A DNA stretch of 64,000 bases from Alistipes sp. (lineage in GTDB: Bacteria; Bacteroidota; Bacteroidia; Bacteroidales; Rikenellaceae), in the NCBI GenBank assembly GCA_017532885.1, contig JAFXIS010000029.1, positions 11,065 to 75,064 of the forward strand. Direction: 5' to 3'. The position numbers and the translations under genes are program-made. The notes beneath the pieces were generated by a model that had not been told where the DNA came from, ran no database searches, and worked only from the letters and a program-made list of their open reading frames with translations. Numbering within the stretch: position 1 is the first letter of the stretch; every line of letters begins with the position of its first letter. Positions 8,825 to 16,301 of the stretch are shown piece by piece.

Positions 8825-8831
8825 ATCAAAT

Positions 8832-8934
8832 CGTCATGCCACATTATGAGCGTTAGCAAATAATGACCGGCATCCCTAAGGCTAATTATTTCGGTAGAGA
8901 TGCTATTCCTCGCCTTTGGCTCGGTGGCATGACA
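8832..8934. repeat. MITE-like intergenic element with inverted ends (copy A)
   Basis: GTCATGCCAC (8833-8842) is an exact inverted match to GTGGCATGAC (8924-8933), enclosing about 80 nt. The same ends bound elements at 18531-18726 and 32755-32900. No coding content. Confidence 0.6.
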
Positions 8935-8946
8935 CTATCTTAGCTC

Positions 8947-8977
8947 TTTGCTCTTTCATCTTTTCTTTGTATATTTG
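8947..8977 (+). promoter_or_regulatory. Promoter of second TIR gene
   Basis: TTTG (8947-8950), a 19-nt spacer, then TATATTTG (8970-8977): full consensus. The second TIR gene is thus transcribed on its own, 21 nt upstream of its ATG. Confidence 0.8.
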
Positions 8978-8997
8978 TGTCATAAGAAAGATTTTTT

Positions 8998-10287
8998 ATG
9001 GCATACGATATTTTTATAAGCTACCGCCGCACCGACCGTGACGGATTGAATAGCGGGACATATATCGCACGAACGATTAAGCAGGAACTTGAGCTTGAGG
9101 GGTATCAGGACCGCGTATTCTTTGATTACAGCGAGCTGAGCGACAACGAGTTCGAGGATGTGATTCTTGGCGCTATCAAGCAGTGCAAAATCTTTGTGCT
9201 GGTGCTGTCGAAGGATTCGATGATGCGTTGCGTAAACGAGGGCGATTGGGTGCGTCGCGAGATTCTGCATGCACAGGAGTGCGGACTAAAGATCATTCCC
9301 ATTGAGCCGGATAACCTCTTCAACGGCTACCCCGAGGGTTTCCCTAAAGAGCTGGATGTGGTGAAAAAGACGCAGCACACCCGAGTACACACCGACTCAA
9401 GCTTTGAGCGCGACATCCAAGCGATGATTAAGACTCGCATAAGCCCGATTCTGCCCCCTAAAAAAATTCCGGCCGCGTATGGGGCATTGGTACGCATAGA
9501 TTGCGACATCGCCTGCCGTATATTCTGCTTCGGCAAGTCTATGGGCCATACACGCAAGGGCATAACAGAGATTCGACTGACAAAAGGACTTCAAAAACTC
9601 TCGTTCGTTGGCGTAGAGAGCGATGCGGAGCATTATGAATGTGAATTGGATGTGCGCGACCTTGAATACGCTTATTATATAAAAGTCAGCCTGTTAGAGG
9701 CGTACAACGCACGCAAAAAGCGAGAGGAGGAGCTGCGTATAGCAAGACTCATAGCGGCCGGGAAGGGTCGCGATGGTGTATATCAGGCAGGCGATTACTA
9801 CAAAAGTGACGACAAGGAGGGCGTGGTCTTCTGGGTCGATGAAACGGGTACTCACGGCAAGATTATAAGCCTCGACCAAGCGTCGCTACAATGGTGTACG
9901 GATAAACAGTTCGCCTTAGCAATCTCGACCAAGGCAACAAACGAACAAGAAGGCATAAAGAATACGAACAGAGTGATGCGCCGCTCGGATTATGAAGAGT
10001 ATCCCGCATTTACATGGTGCCGCAACAAGGGCAAGGAGTGGTATCTGCCGACAGTTGCGGAGTTGAAAACCTTATCGGAGAATTGCGAGGCGGTGAATGC
10101 CACACTTGAAAAAAGGGAGGCAACAAAGATTAAGAAGGGCTTTTTCTCCTCGGATGGATATTGGTCCTCGCAAGAGAAGAGTCACAAAACAGATTATAGC
10201 GCATGCTTTGTATGGATGTTTGGCGGAGGAGTAAACGATGCCGTAAAGAGCGAAAGATATAATGTTCGCGCCGTATCAAAATTTTAA
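8998..10287 (+). CDS. TIR-domain protein with C-terminal DUF1566-like domain
   Basis: This 429-residue protein has an N-terminal TIR domain (about 1-150): DIFISYRRTDRDG, then FFDYSEL and VLVLSKDS. Glu88 in DWVRREILHA is the candidate NADase Glu. Residues about 158-245 form a beta-rich middle region (ALVRIDCDIACRIFCFGK, ITEIRLTKGLQKLSFVG) reminiscent of PEGA-type or Ig-like domains. Residues 255-429 are a DUF1566/C-type-lectin-like domain (GVVFWVDETGTHGKIISL, WYLPTVAELKTL, GYWSSQE, YNVRAVSKF) homologous to the end of the preceding gene. Unlike that protein it has no membrane helix. The pair looks like diverged paralogues with swapped linkers. Function (immunity or signalling) is not shown by the sequence. 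Confidence 0.87.
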   Translation: MAYDIFISYRRTDRDGLNSGTYIARTIKQELELEGYQDRVFFDYSELSDNEFEDVILGAIKQCKIFVLVLSKDSMMRCVNEGDWVRREILHAQECGLKIIPIEPDNLFNGYPEGFPKELDVVKKTQHTRVHTDSSFERDIQAMIKTRISPILPPKKIPAAYGALVRIDCDIACRIFCFGKSMGHTRKGITEIRLTKGLQKLSFVGVESDAEHYECELDVRDLEYAYYIKVSLLEAYNARKKREEELRIARLIAAGKGRDGVYQAGDYYKSDDKEGVVFWVDETGTHGKIISLDQASLQWCTDKQFALAISTKATNEQEGIKNTNRVMRRSDYEEYPAFTWCRNKGKEWYLPTVAELKTLSENCEAVNATLEKREATKIKKGFFSSDGYWSSQEKSHKTDYSACFVWMFGGGVNDAVKSERYNVRAVSKF

Positions 10288-10295
10288 CAACAAGG

Positions 10296-10325
10296 GAGGG
10301 TGCCAAACTTTGGTTTGACACCCTC
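10296..10325 (+). terminator. Hairpin after second TIR gene
   Basis: GAGGGTG (10296-10302) and CACCCTC (10319-10325) enclose an inner CCAAAC/GTTTG stem. The T tract is weak. Sequence and layout are shared with the hairpins at 32669 and 52478. Confidence 0.6.
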
Positions 10326-10388
10326 TCGTCATTCTAAGGGAGCGCAAGCGACCGCGAGAGCCTATTCTTGAGAATCTATCGCCCCAAA

Positions 10389-10426
10389 GAGATTCTCACG
10401 CAAAACTGCGTTTTGCTCAGAATGAC
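10389..10426. repeat. 38-bp repeat with internal GCAAAAC/GTTTTGC hairpin (copy 1)
   Basis: The segment from GAGATTCTCACG to CAGAATGAC is identical to 18734-18771. It contains the small hairpin GCAAAAC-TGC-GTTTTGC. Confidence 0.75.
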
Positions 10427-10433
10427 ATAGGGA

Positions 10434-10512
10434 AATTAAGGAGTTTAAGGAGTTAAGAGAATTTAGGGAATTTTGGAGCTTTTTGCGTCAGCGCTAATTT
10501 CCCTAAACTCGC
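10434..10512. repeat. Purine-rich decamer repeat with inverted end (copy 1)
   Basis: Reiterated variants of AAGGAGTTTA and TTAGGGAATT are followed by GCGCTAATTTCCCTAA, which can fold back on them. Related copies lie at 18438-18515 and 18865-18950. Confidence 0.6.
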
Positions 10513-10536
10513 TAAAACAATTTTGAATTTTCGCAA

Positions 10537-10706
10537 GCAAGGCAGATGCCGAAAGAGCCTTGTTAGCAACCCTATCTCTTCCCAAGAATTCGTATAACAA
10601 GAGCTATTTTGAAGCTGCTCGAAGTTCACGAAAGCGCAGCATACTAAGGCGTATGTGAGCATTTCGGGAACAAGGCAGATGCCGAAAGAGCCTTGTTATA
10701 CGGATT
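10537..10706. repeat. Composite repeat bounded by two GCAAGGC/GCCTTGTT hairpin units
   Basis: Two direct copies of a 28-nt hairpin unit (AAGGCAGATGCCGAAAGAG core, arms AACAAGGC/GCCTTGTT) at 10537-10563 and 10669-10698 enclose about 100 nt that includes GTATAACAAGAGCTA and GAAGCTGCTCGAAG. The second unit ends in TATACGGATT only 1 nt before the sodB stop codon. Related pairs lie at 18991/19208 and 32701/32953. Confidence 0.7.
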
Positions 10707-10707
10707 A

Positions 10708-11310
10708 TCACCTATTATTATATCTTTCACTGACAATACTCCAATCGAGAACCTCCCACAACGAACGCACTCCGTCAGCGCGAGCATTGCGATGATCGAT
10801 ATAATAGGCATGCTCCCATACATCTATGGCAAGCAGTGGCGTAAGACCCTCGGTAAGAGGTGTTCCGGCATTCTGCTTACTTATAATATAGAGTTTACCT
10901 TTATCGTCAGCGGCGAGCCACACCCATCCCGAGCCAAAGAGAGATAATGCCTCGGATGTCATCTTCTCCTTCAATGCCTCTACTCCGCCATAGCTCTCCT
11001 CAATTGCCGCCTGAAGCATACCTTCGGGCTCCTTCTTCGGTGTGGGCGAGAGTTGTGCGAAGTAAAGTTCATGATTTGACACCTGCGCCGCATTATTGAA
11101 TATAGGCCCATTGGATTGGCAGATTATCTGCTCCAACGGCATGCCCTCGAAGCGAGTACCGGCGATAAGTTCGTTAAGTTTATTAACATACGCCGCCAAG
11201 TGCTTGTCGTGATGATAATGTAGCGTCTGCTCCGAAATATAAGGCTCCAAAGCTGCAATATCGTATGGCAGTGGAGCAAGAACAAAGAGTAATGTTGCTG
11301 TTGCGTTCAT
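10708..11310 (-). CDS. Superoxide dismutase, Fe/Mn type
   Basis: This 200-residue enzyme converts superoxide to peroxide and oxygen. Metal ligands are visible in order: His in LHYHHDKH, His in NNAAQVSNHELYF, then Asp and His in AIDVWEHAYYID. FGSGWVWL is the conserved substrate-side segment. The residue two before the second His ligand is Ser, where the usual motif has Trp (AQVWNH). The N-terminus (MNATATLLFVLAPLPYD) is slightly hydrophobic, but PLPYDIAALEP is the ordinary SOD start, so the enzyme is probably cytoplasmic. A TAAATTTG box (11360-11367, minus) lies 50 nt upstream. Fe versus Mn use cannot be read from sequence. Confidence 0.93.
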   Translation of the reverse strand: MNATATLLFVLAPLPYDIAALEPYISEQTLHYHHDKHLAAYVNKLNELIAGTRFEGMPLEQIICQSNGPIFNNAAQVSNHELYFAQLSPTPKKEPEGMLQAAIEESYGGVEALKEKMTSEALSLFGSGWVWLAADDKGKLYIISKQNAGTPLTEGLTPLLAIDVWEHAYYIDHRNARADGVRSLWEVLDWSIVSERYNNR

Positions 11311-11394
11311 AATTTTTGTAAGGTTTGATAATTATAAATTTGATACTCTGCACCAACTGCAAATTTAATGCCTTGCCGATATAAGATGTAAGGT

Positions 11395-11426
11395 TTTGGA
11401 TATTTGGAGATTATTTTCTAACTTTG
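11395..11426 (+). promoter_or_regulatory. Promoter of zeta-like kinase gene
   Basis: TTTG (11395-11398), a 20-nt spacer, then TAACTTTG (11419-11426), 25 nt before the ATG. Confidence 0.7.
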
Positions 11427-11451
11427 CCATAATTATTACTTTGAAATTCAG

Positions 11452-12021
11452 ATGCCGAGGCTCTATATCATAGCAGGTTGCAATGGTGCAGGTAAAACTA
11501 CTGCGTCGTATGCCGTTTTGCCCGAGATGTTGGAGTGTCGCGATTTTGTCAATGCCGACGAGATTGCGCGAGGCTTATCGCCATTCAACCCGGCAAGCGT
11601 GTCGATTGAGGCAGGCCGCCTTATGCGCAAGCGCATGGATATACTGATGTCAGAGGGAGCCGACTTTGCCTTTGAGACAACTTTGGCTACGCGATATTAC
11701 ACGCGTCTGATTCGAGAGGCTCAGGAGCGCGGATATTTCGTGTCGTTGCTCTTCTTCTGGTTACCTTCGCCCGACCAAGCCGTAGAGCGTGTAGCACGCC
11801 GCGTGGAGGAGGGAGGACATAATGTTCCTGCGGAGGTTGTGCGTCGCCGCTATTACAGAGGCATACGCTATTTAACCTCGCTGTATACCCCATTATGTGA
11901 TTATTGGGTAATTTACGACAATAGTTCTGCCGATGGTGTCAAAAAAATCGCCTACGGCACAAAAGACGAAATAAGAGAGTTGGTTGATCCGTTATCATAC
12001 CGTAAGATATGCAAAATGTAG
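11452..12021 (+). CDS. Zeta-toxin-like P-loop kinase
   Basis: This 189-residue protein opens with MPRLYIIAGCNGAGKTTAS, a Walker A motif (GCNGAGKT) at residues 9-16. It is followed by FVNADEIARGLSPFNP, the zeta-family motif in which Asp is the proposed catalytic base, then FAFETTLATRYYTRLIREA and the Arg-rich lid (VARRVEEGGHNVPAEVVRRRYYRG). Zeta toxins phosphorylate UDP-activated cell-wall sugars; many chromosomal relatives have unproven substrates. The small gene at 12009 overlaps its last 13 nt, so the two form a toxin-antitoxin-like pair in reversed order. It has its own consensus promoter. Confidence 0.88.
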   Translation: MPRLYIIAGCNGAGKTTASYAVLPEMLECRDFVNADEIARGLSPFNPASVSIEAGRLMRKRMDILMSEGADFAFETTLATRYYTRLIREAQERGYFVSLLFFWLPSPDQAVERVARRVEEGGHNVPAEVVRRRYYRGIRYLTSLYTPLCDYWVIYDNSSADGVKKIAYGTKDEIRELVDPLSYRKICKM

Positions 12022-12191
12022 AAGAACATAATATGAGCGATAAAGAGCTGGAGCAGTTGCAAGAGAAGATTGATGCCGGCATTCTGTTGGCGCAGCAACG
12101 CTTGAAAGAGAGGGTAAAACGCGAGGATGGCGAGTTAGTCGTGATGCGTGATGGTAAAATCATGCACCTGCATGCCGACGAGTTAGAGTAA
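12009..12191 (+). CDS. Small acidic/basic protein, candidate partner of zeta-like kinase
   Basis: This 60-residue protein overlaps the kinase stop by 13 nt; a second ATG at 12033 would avoid the overlap. The sequence is largely helical and charged (MSDKELEQLQEKIDAG, then AQQRLKERVKREDGEL), ending VVMRDGKIMHLHADELE. It resembles the small hypothetical proteins often seen beside Bacteroidetes zeta-family genes. I infer an antitoxin or chaperone role from position alone; there is no recognisable epsilon-antitoxin fold. Confidence 0.7.
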   Translation: MQNVEEHNMSDKELEQLQEKIDAGILLAQQRLKERVKREDGELVVMRDGKIMHLHADELE

Positions 12192-12226
12192 CGCACGGCA
12201 AAATATAATGCCATATTAAGATTGGC

Positions 12227-12282
12227 GTATCGTAAAAGAGAGAGCCTCGGGATTGATTCCGAGGCTCTCTCTTTTACGATAC
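12227..12282. terminator. Bidirectional terminator with 24-bp perfect arms
   Basis: GTATCGTAAAAGAG... (12227-12250) is a perfect inverted match to 12259-12282 around the loop GATTGATT. Oligo-T/A tracts lie inside the stem. It separates the convergent zeta module and DPP IV gene. Confidence 0.85.
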
Positions 12283-12289
12283 CTTACTA

Positions 12290-14398
12290 TTATAGATTTT
12301 CCAAAGTATACTTCACCATCTTATTGCGGATGTGGACATTATACGAAGGATACATCGAGTGATTCTGGTCGGGATATATCATCATATCATACATCTTGCC
12401 GGCGCGATTCAAGGCGTGGCACATCTCCATAGCATTCTGCACATGCACATTGTCATCTGCCGAGCCGTGGATAATCAAAAGGCGTGTACGGTCGCTCAAG
12501 CGGTCAGCAAAGTTGATAGGCGAGTTATCGTCATAACCTGCGGGGTTATCCTGCGGCAAATCGTTGTAAATCTCGGTATAAATAGTGTCATAGTAACGCC
12601 ATGAGGTTATGGGAGCCACAGCGATAGACATCTTGAAGATGCCGTCACCCTTCAAGGCGCAACCCAAAGCCATGAAGCCACCAAACGACCAGCCATAGAT
12701 ACCGATACGCTCCGCGTCGATATAAGACTGCTCACCGAGCCAACGCGCAAACGAGAGCTGGTCCTCAACCTCCAACTTACCCAACTGTCCATAGGTCTGC
12801 TTCTTGAACTTCTCGCCCATAAAGCCCGTACCGCGACCATCAACGCAAGCTACAAGGTAGCCATTTGCTGCCATAACATACTCCCAGCCCATGCCGAAGT
12901 TATCGCTTACCGACTGTGAGCCCGGACCGGAATATTGAGTCATCAATACGGGATACTTCTTCGCGGCATCGAAATCCACAGGCTTGATGAAGTAGGCATT
13001 GAGTTTGTCGCCACGCTCGGTAGTGAATGTGAAGAACTCCTTCGTGGGTAACGATTTCATCTTCTCCGCCAACTCCTTATTCTCGACCAAAGTGCGGATG
13101 CTCTCGCCCTTGCTGTTGCAAATCTCCACACGGCGAGGAGTATTGGCATTCGAGAAGGTCGAGATATAATACTTCATACCTGCCGAGGGCGAAATAGAGA
13201 ATGTTCCCTCGCCCAAAGTCAAGCGCTGCTTATGCTTGCCCTTATAATCGACAGAATAGAGGTTACGACGCAAAGGCGACTCCTCGGTTGAGATGTAATA
13301 AATCTTCTTGTCGGTAGTCTCCACAACCTGCGTAACCTCCCACTCGCCTGCGGTAAGAGGAGCAACAAGACCCTTCTCGATTGAGTAGAGGTAGATATGG
13401 TTCCAACCTGTGCGGGTTTCGCTCGTTACGATAAAGCGGTCCTCATCAATGAAGCGGATAATATCCGAAGTACGCTCAACATAGATGGGCGACTGCTCAT
13501 CATAGATTGTGCTCTGCTTGCCATCGGCATGGCAAACGATGACCTCCAGATGATTCTGCTTGCGGTTCAGACGCGAGAAATAGAGTTCTCCGGCAGGAGT
13601 CCAGCCTAAAGAGGAGATATATTGGTCGGGGTTAGGGCCTACATCGACCTTGCTCTTCTGGCCGGTTGCAATATCATAGAGCCACACCTCAACGATAGAG
13701 TTCACATCGCCTGCCTTGGGATATTTGAATGTATAAGGCTTATTGTAAAGCGTACCGTTAAACATCATCATCTCGAACAGGGGCACCTGGCTCTCGTCAA
13801 AGCGCATATAAGCAATCTTCTTCGAATCGGGCGAAAAAGCGTAGCCCTGTGTAAAGCCCAACTCCTCCTCATAAACCCAGTCGGCAGTACCATTAATGAT
13901 ATGGTTCCACTTGCCATCGGTTGTAATTGCCGTCGGCTCCTTGCCCAGCTCGCCAACATATAGGTTGTTATCCTTCGCGAAAGCTACCAACTTCGAGTCG
14001 GGAGAGAGCGTAAGGTCGCGCACATCCTTAAGTGTTGCAACGCTCTTACCATCATTGACGGTCACAATTTCATAATCGACATATGCCGAATGGCGATATA
14101 CCGAGCGATAATTATTACCCAGGATAATCATATCCTCGTTGGGCGAGAATTGATACGACGCGAAGCGACCCTTATAGAGTGTGTCGCACACCTCGGCGTC
14201 AGCATAGCTGTGACGAATAATCGCGCCGCGCTTATTTACGGTGTAATGCTCGCCATCCTGCATCGAGCGCAAGCCCGATACACCCTGGTGCATACGATTA
14301 ACCTTCACCAAATCGGTATAGGTCATTTGTGCGAATGTCGCACTACCGCAGAGCAAAGCCACCACGGTAAGGAGAGTTTTAATCAGAGATTTCAACAT
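12290..14398 (-). CDS. Dipeptidyl peptidase IV (S9B)
   Basis: The frame opens at 14446, but the ATG at 14398 gives a signal peptide (MLKSLIKTLLTVVALLCGSATFAQ) and is preferred, for 702 residues. The N-terminal part is an eight-bladed propeller carrying the DPP IV Glu pair (DWVYEEELGF). The C-terminal alpha/beta hydrolase has the catalytic Ser in GWSFGG, Asp in GSADDNVH and His in PDQNHSMYP. The enzyme releases Xaa-Pro (and Xaa-Ala) dipeptides from peptide N-termini in the periplasm, feeding peptide catabolism. Length matches Porphyromonas/Bacteroides DPP IV. It follows the 228-residue unknown gene by 64 nt on the same strand. Confidence 0.93.
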   Translation of the reverse strand: MLKSLIKTLLTVVALLCGSATFAQMTYTDLVKVNRMHQGVSGLRSMQDGEHYTVNKRGAIIRHSYADAEVCDTLYKGRFASYQFSPNEDMIILGNNYRSVYRHSAYVDYEIVTVNDGKSVATLKDVRDLTLSPDSKLVAFAKDNNLYVGELGKEPTAITTDGKWNHIINGTADWVYEEELGFTQGYAFSPDSKKIAYMRFDESQVPLFEMMMFNGTLYNKPYTFKYPKAGDVNSIVEVWLYDIATGQKSKVDVGPNPDQYISSLGWTPAGELYFSRLNRKQNHLEVIVCHADGKQSTIYDEQSPIYVERTSDIIRFIDEDRFIVTSETRTGWNHIYLYSIEKGLVAPLTAGEWEVTQVVETTDKKIYYISTEESPLRRNLYSVDYKGKHKQRLTLGEGTFSISPSAGMKYYISTFSNANTPRRVEICNSKGESIRTLVENKELAEKMKSLPTKEFFTFTTERGDKLNAYFIKPVDFDAAKKYPVLMTQYSGPGSQSVSDNFGMGWEYVMAANGYLVACVDGRGTGFMGEKFKKQTYGQLGKLEVEDQLSFARWLGEQSYIDAERIGIYGWSFGGFMALGCALKGDGIFKMSIAVAPITSWRYYDTIYTEIYNDLPQDNPAGYDDNSPINFADRLSDRTRLLIIHGSADDNVHVQNAMEMCHALNRAGKMYDMMIYPDQNHSMYPSYNVHIRNKMVKYTLENL

Positions 14399-14461
14399 GA
14401 TAATATTTGGTTTATTTACTATAATTCTAAAAATTTCGGTACACAACCCACTCCCCCGACT

Positions 14462-15148
14462 CTAAATATCGTCGATATTAAATTCATAGCCCAAGCGCTT
14501 ACCCGTAATGAACTTCGAGTTATCCATCTTGGTATTGAATTGGTCTACCGTCACTCGCTTGCGGTCATCGTACTGAGGCATCAGCAGGTCGAAGTTTACG
14601 GCGTAGCATATTGCACTCTCCAGAATAGAGATTAACGCCTCTCGCGTAATGCGCTCCTCGCCAAATTCCGACGGACGAACCAGCGTCTGGCGCTTGCCCT
14701 CGACAAAGAAGCACTTCTCGCGATTTATGAAGATGCGACCAATCAAATAACCCTCGTCGGCATTTCGGTTAAACTTAAACGAATCGGAGAGGAAGTTATA
14801 GATGTTGATTACACCACAATACGAATTATCGCGGTTCTCCTTGACATACTCATTCTGCCAAATGGCGTGCTTCGACTCAAACTCAAAGATGTCGGTGTGC
14901 ATCTGGAAAATCAACAGGTCGCTGGCAATCTGCAACTGCGCCTCAAACTTTCCACGGTCGCGATACTCTATACGCACGCGCTTATCCAACTTGCCATCCA
15001 ACTCATCGTCCAACTCCGAGGCAATCTCAAACGAGATATCCTTCAGTTCGTTGAATGTAGTGAATGTGTTATCAAAAATCTGCTGTTTAAGCGTAGATTT
15101 ATTAATTATTGTTGCGAGAATTTTCTCGCGCATTGAACTATTGCTCAT
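14462..15148 (-). CDS. Conserved hypothetical protein, 228 residues
   Basis: This soluble protein has no signal peptide and no membrane segment. Recognisable phrases are FNELKDISFEIASELDDELDG near residue 30, IFQMHTDIFEFESKHAIW near 80, and GRIFINREKCFFVEGKRQ near 140. I recall such proteins as conserved across Bacteroidales, but no function or domain name comes to mind. The segment of LDDELDGKLDKRVRIEYRDRGKFE type suggests a mixed alpha/beta fold. It lies 20 nt after the GH73/LysM gene and 64 nt before DPP IV, so it may be part of a minus-strand operon. Confidence 0.75.
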   Translation of the reverse strand: MSNSSMREKILATIINKSTLKQQIFDNTFTTFNELKDISFEIASELDDELDGKLDKRVRIEYRDRGKFEAQLQIASDLLIFQMHTDIFEFESKHAIWQNEYVKENRDNSYCGVINIYNFLSDSFKFNRNADEGYLIGRIFINREKCFFVEGKRQTLVRPSEFGEERITREALISILESAICYAVNFDLLMPQYDDRKRVTVDQFNTKMDNSKFITGKRLGYEFNIDDI

Positions 15149-15168
15149 AGCTTTTATTTTTGGTTTCT

Positions 15169-16179
15169 TTACTTCAATTTTATCTCCTCACCCTTTTGCA
15201 AGGCATCACCCACCTTTTTACGATTCATACGGGCCAATTTCTTCAGACGAATAGCATAATCCTGCGAGATAGAGAGCATTGTTTCGTTCTCCTTCGCCAT
15301 ATGGCGCTGCACATTGCCTAACCACTTCGCCTGCTTACGCTCGATGTAGATTAGTTCGCCTGCGATAGGTTCGCATGTAGATTGGGGGTTGAGCTCGTTA
15401 TATTTCCTCAGGGTATGTTCCGCAAGGCCGAATGTGCGGGCGATATCCTTAAAGGTATTACCCTCACGCGCCACAACATAATGGGTACGGTTATTCACAT
15501 ACACGCTATATCCATTAAAGGTGCGCTCTGCAACACGATAATTATTCGGGTCTATACGACCTTCGCTCGTTACGGGAGTATCAACACTGCTATTCTCGGC
15601 AAAACTCTCCGCCAAGCCCTGCTCTGCTTTGAGGTGTGAGGCGTAGAGCGCAGCACCATCCTCGCGGTCAAGCAGATAGAGCTGATTATCCTCGATAATT
15701 TTCGTAAGGCGCTGTGCATAATCGGGAGCTGTGGCATATCCTGCCGCCTTCAATCCGCGAGCCCAACTGCGGTAGTCGGTTGCCGAATATGCAAAGAGGG
15801 AATCATAACGAGGTGATTGATCCAGAAAATCGGCATGGTCACGATAAGACTCCTCCACCGAATCATACGCACGGAAGCATTCGCCCTTCTCGTCATCGTC
15901 ATGATATACGCGGTCACCGGTCCAGTTTTTCTTACATTTTATACCAAAATGGTTATTGGAACTCTTCGCTAAATGGGAATTTCCGCTATCCGACTCCAAA
16001 ATACCTTGAGCCATGGTGATACTCGCAGGAATGCCATATCGCTCCATATGGTCGATGGCGATATGCTTATAGCGAGCAATATACTCTTCGCGCGTTTGAC
16101 GCGTTTGCGCCTGCACGACAAATGTACACGCGACAAGAACCGCACAAACACCAACTATTTGTTTCAAAAAAAGCCTCAT
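15169..16179 (-). CDS. Glucosaminidase (GH73-like) with LysM domains
   Basis: The start at 16179 (MRLFLKQIVGVCAVLVAC) is chosen because the upstream ATG at 16206 falls inside the promoter box (16204-16211). The protein has 336 residues. Residues 1-25 are a signal peptide. About 30-170 form an N-acetylglucosaminidase domain: GIPASITMAQGILESDSGNS carries the catalytic Glu, and NNHFGIKCKKNW plus YRSWARGLKAAGYATAPDYA are family motifs. Two LysM-type segments follow (HYVVAREGNTFKDIARTFG and AKENETMLSISQDYAI). It cleaves peptidoglycan glycan strands in the periplasm, for growth or daughter-cell separation. Confidence 0.9.
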   Translation of the reverse strand: MRLFLKQIVGVCAVLVACTFVVQAQTRQTREEYIARYKHIAIDHMERYGIPASITMAQGILESDSGNSHLAKSSNNHFGIKCKKNWTGDRVYHDDDEKGECFRAYDSVEESYRDHADFLDQSPRYDSLFAYSATDYRSWARGLKAAGYATAPDYAQRLTKIIEDNQLYLLDREDGAALYASHLKAEQGLAESFAENSSVDTPVTSEGRIDPNNYRVAERTFNGYSVYVNNRTHYVVAREGNTFKDIARTFGLAEHTLRKYNELNPQSTCEPIAGELIYIERKQAKWLGNVQRHMAKENETMLSISQDYAIRLKKLARMNRKKVGDALQKGEEIKLK

Positions 16180-16203
16180 CTTCGATTGCAACATATTACA
16201 AAG

Positions 16204-16211
16204 CAAAGATA
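16204..16211 (-). promoter_or_regulatory. -7 box of GH73/LysM gene
   Basis: TATCTTTG on the minus strand, with a CTTG about 20 nt upstream. The transcript would start near 16197, which supports the ATG at 16179. Confidence 0.7.
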
Positions 16212-16301
16212 ACGCATTTTGTCTAAAATAACAAGTAATATAATAGTAAGGTAATAGAGTTTAACAGAGTTGAGCTAAACAGCTGTACATCAACTGCCCC
16301 G

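Noticed and set aside
8998..10287. Diversity-generating retroelement acting on the lectin-like TIR domains
   Set aside because: No reverse transcriptase, template repeat or accessory gene is present in the window. The idea is only kept as a test in the findings.
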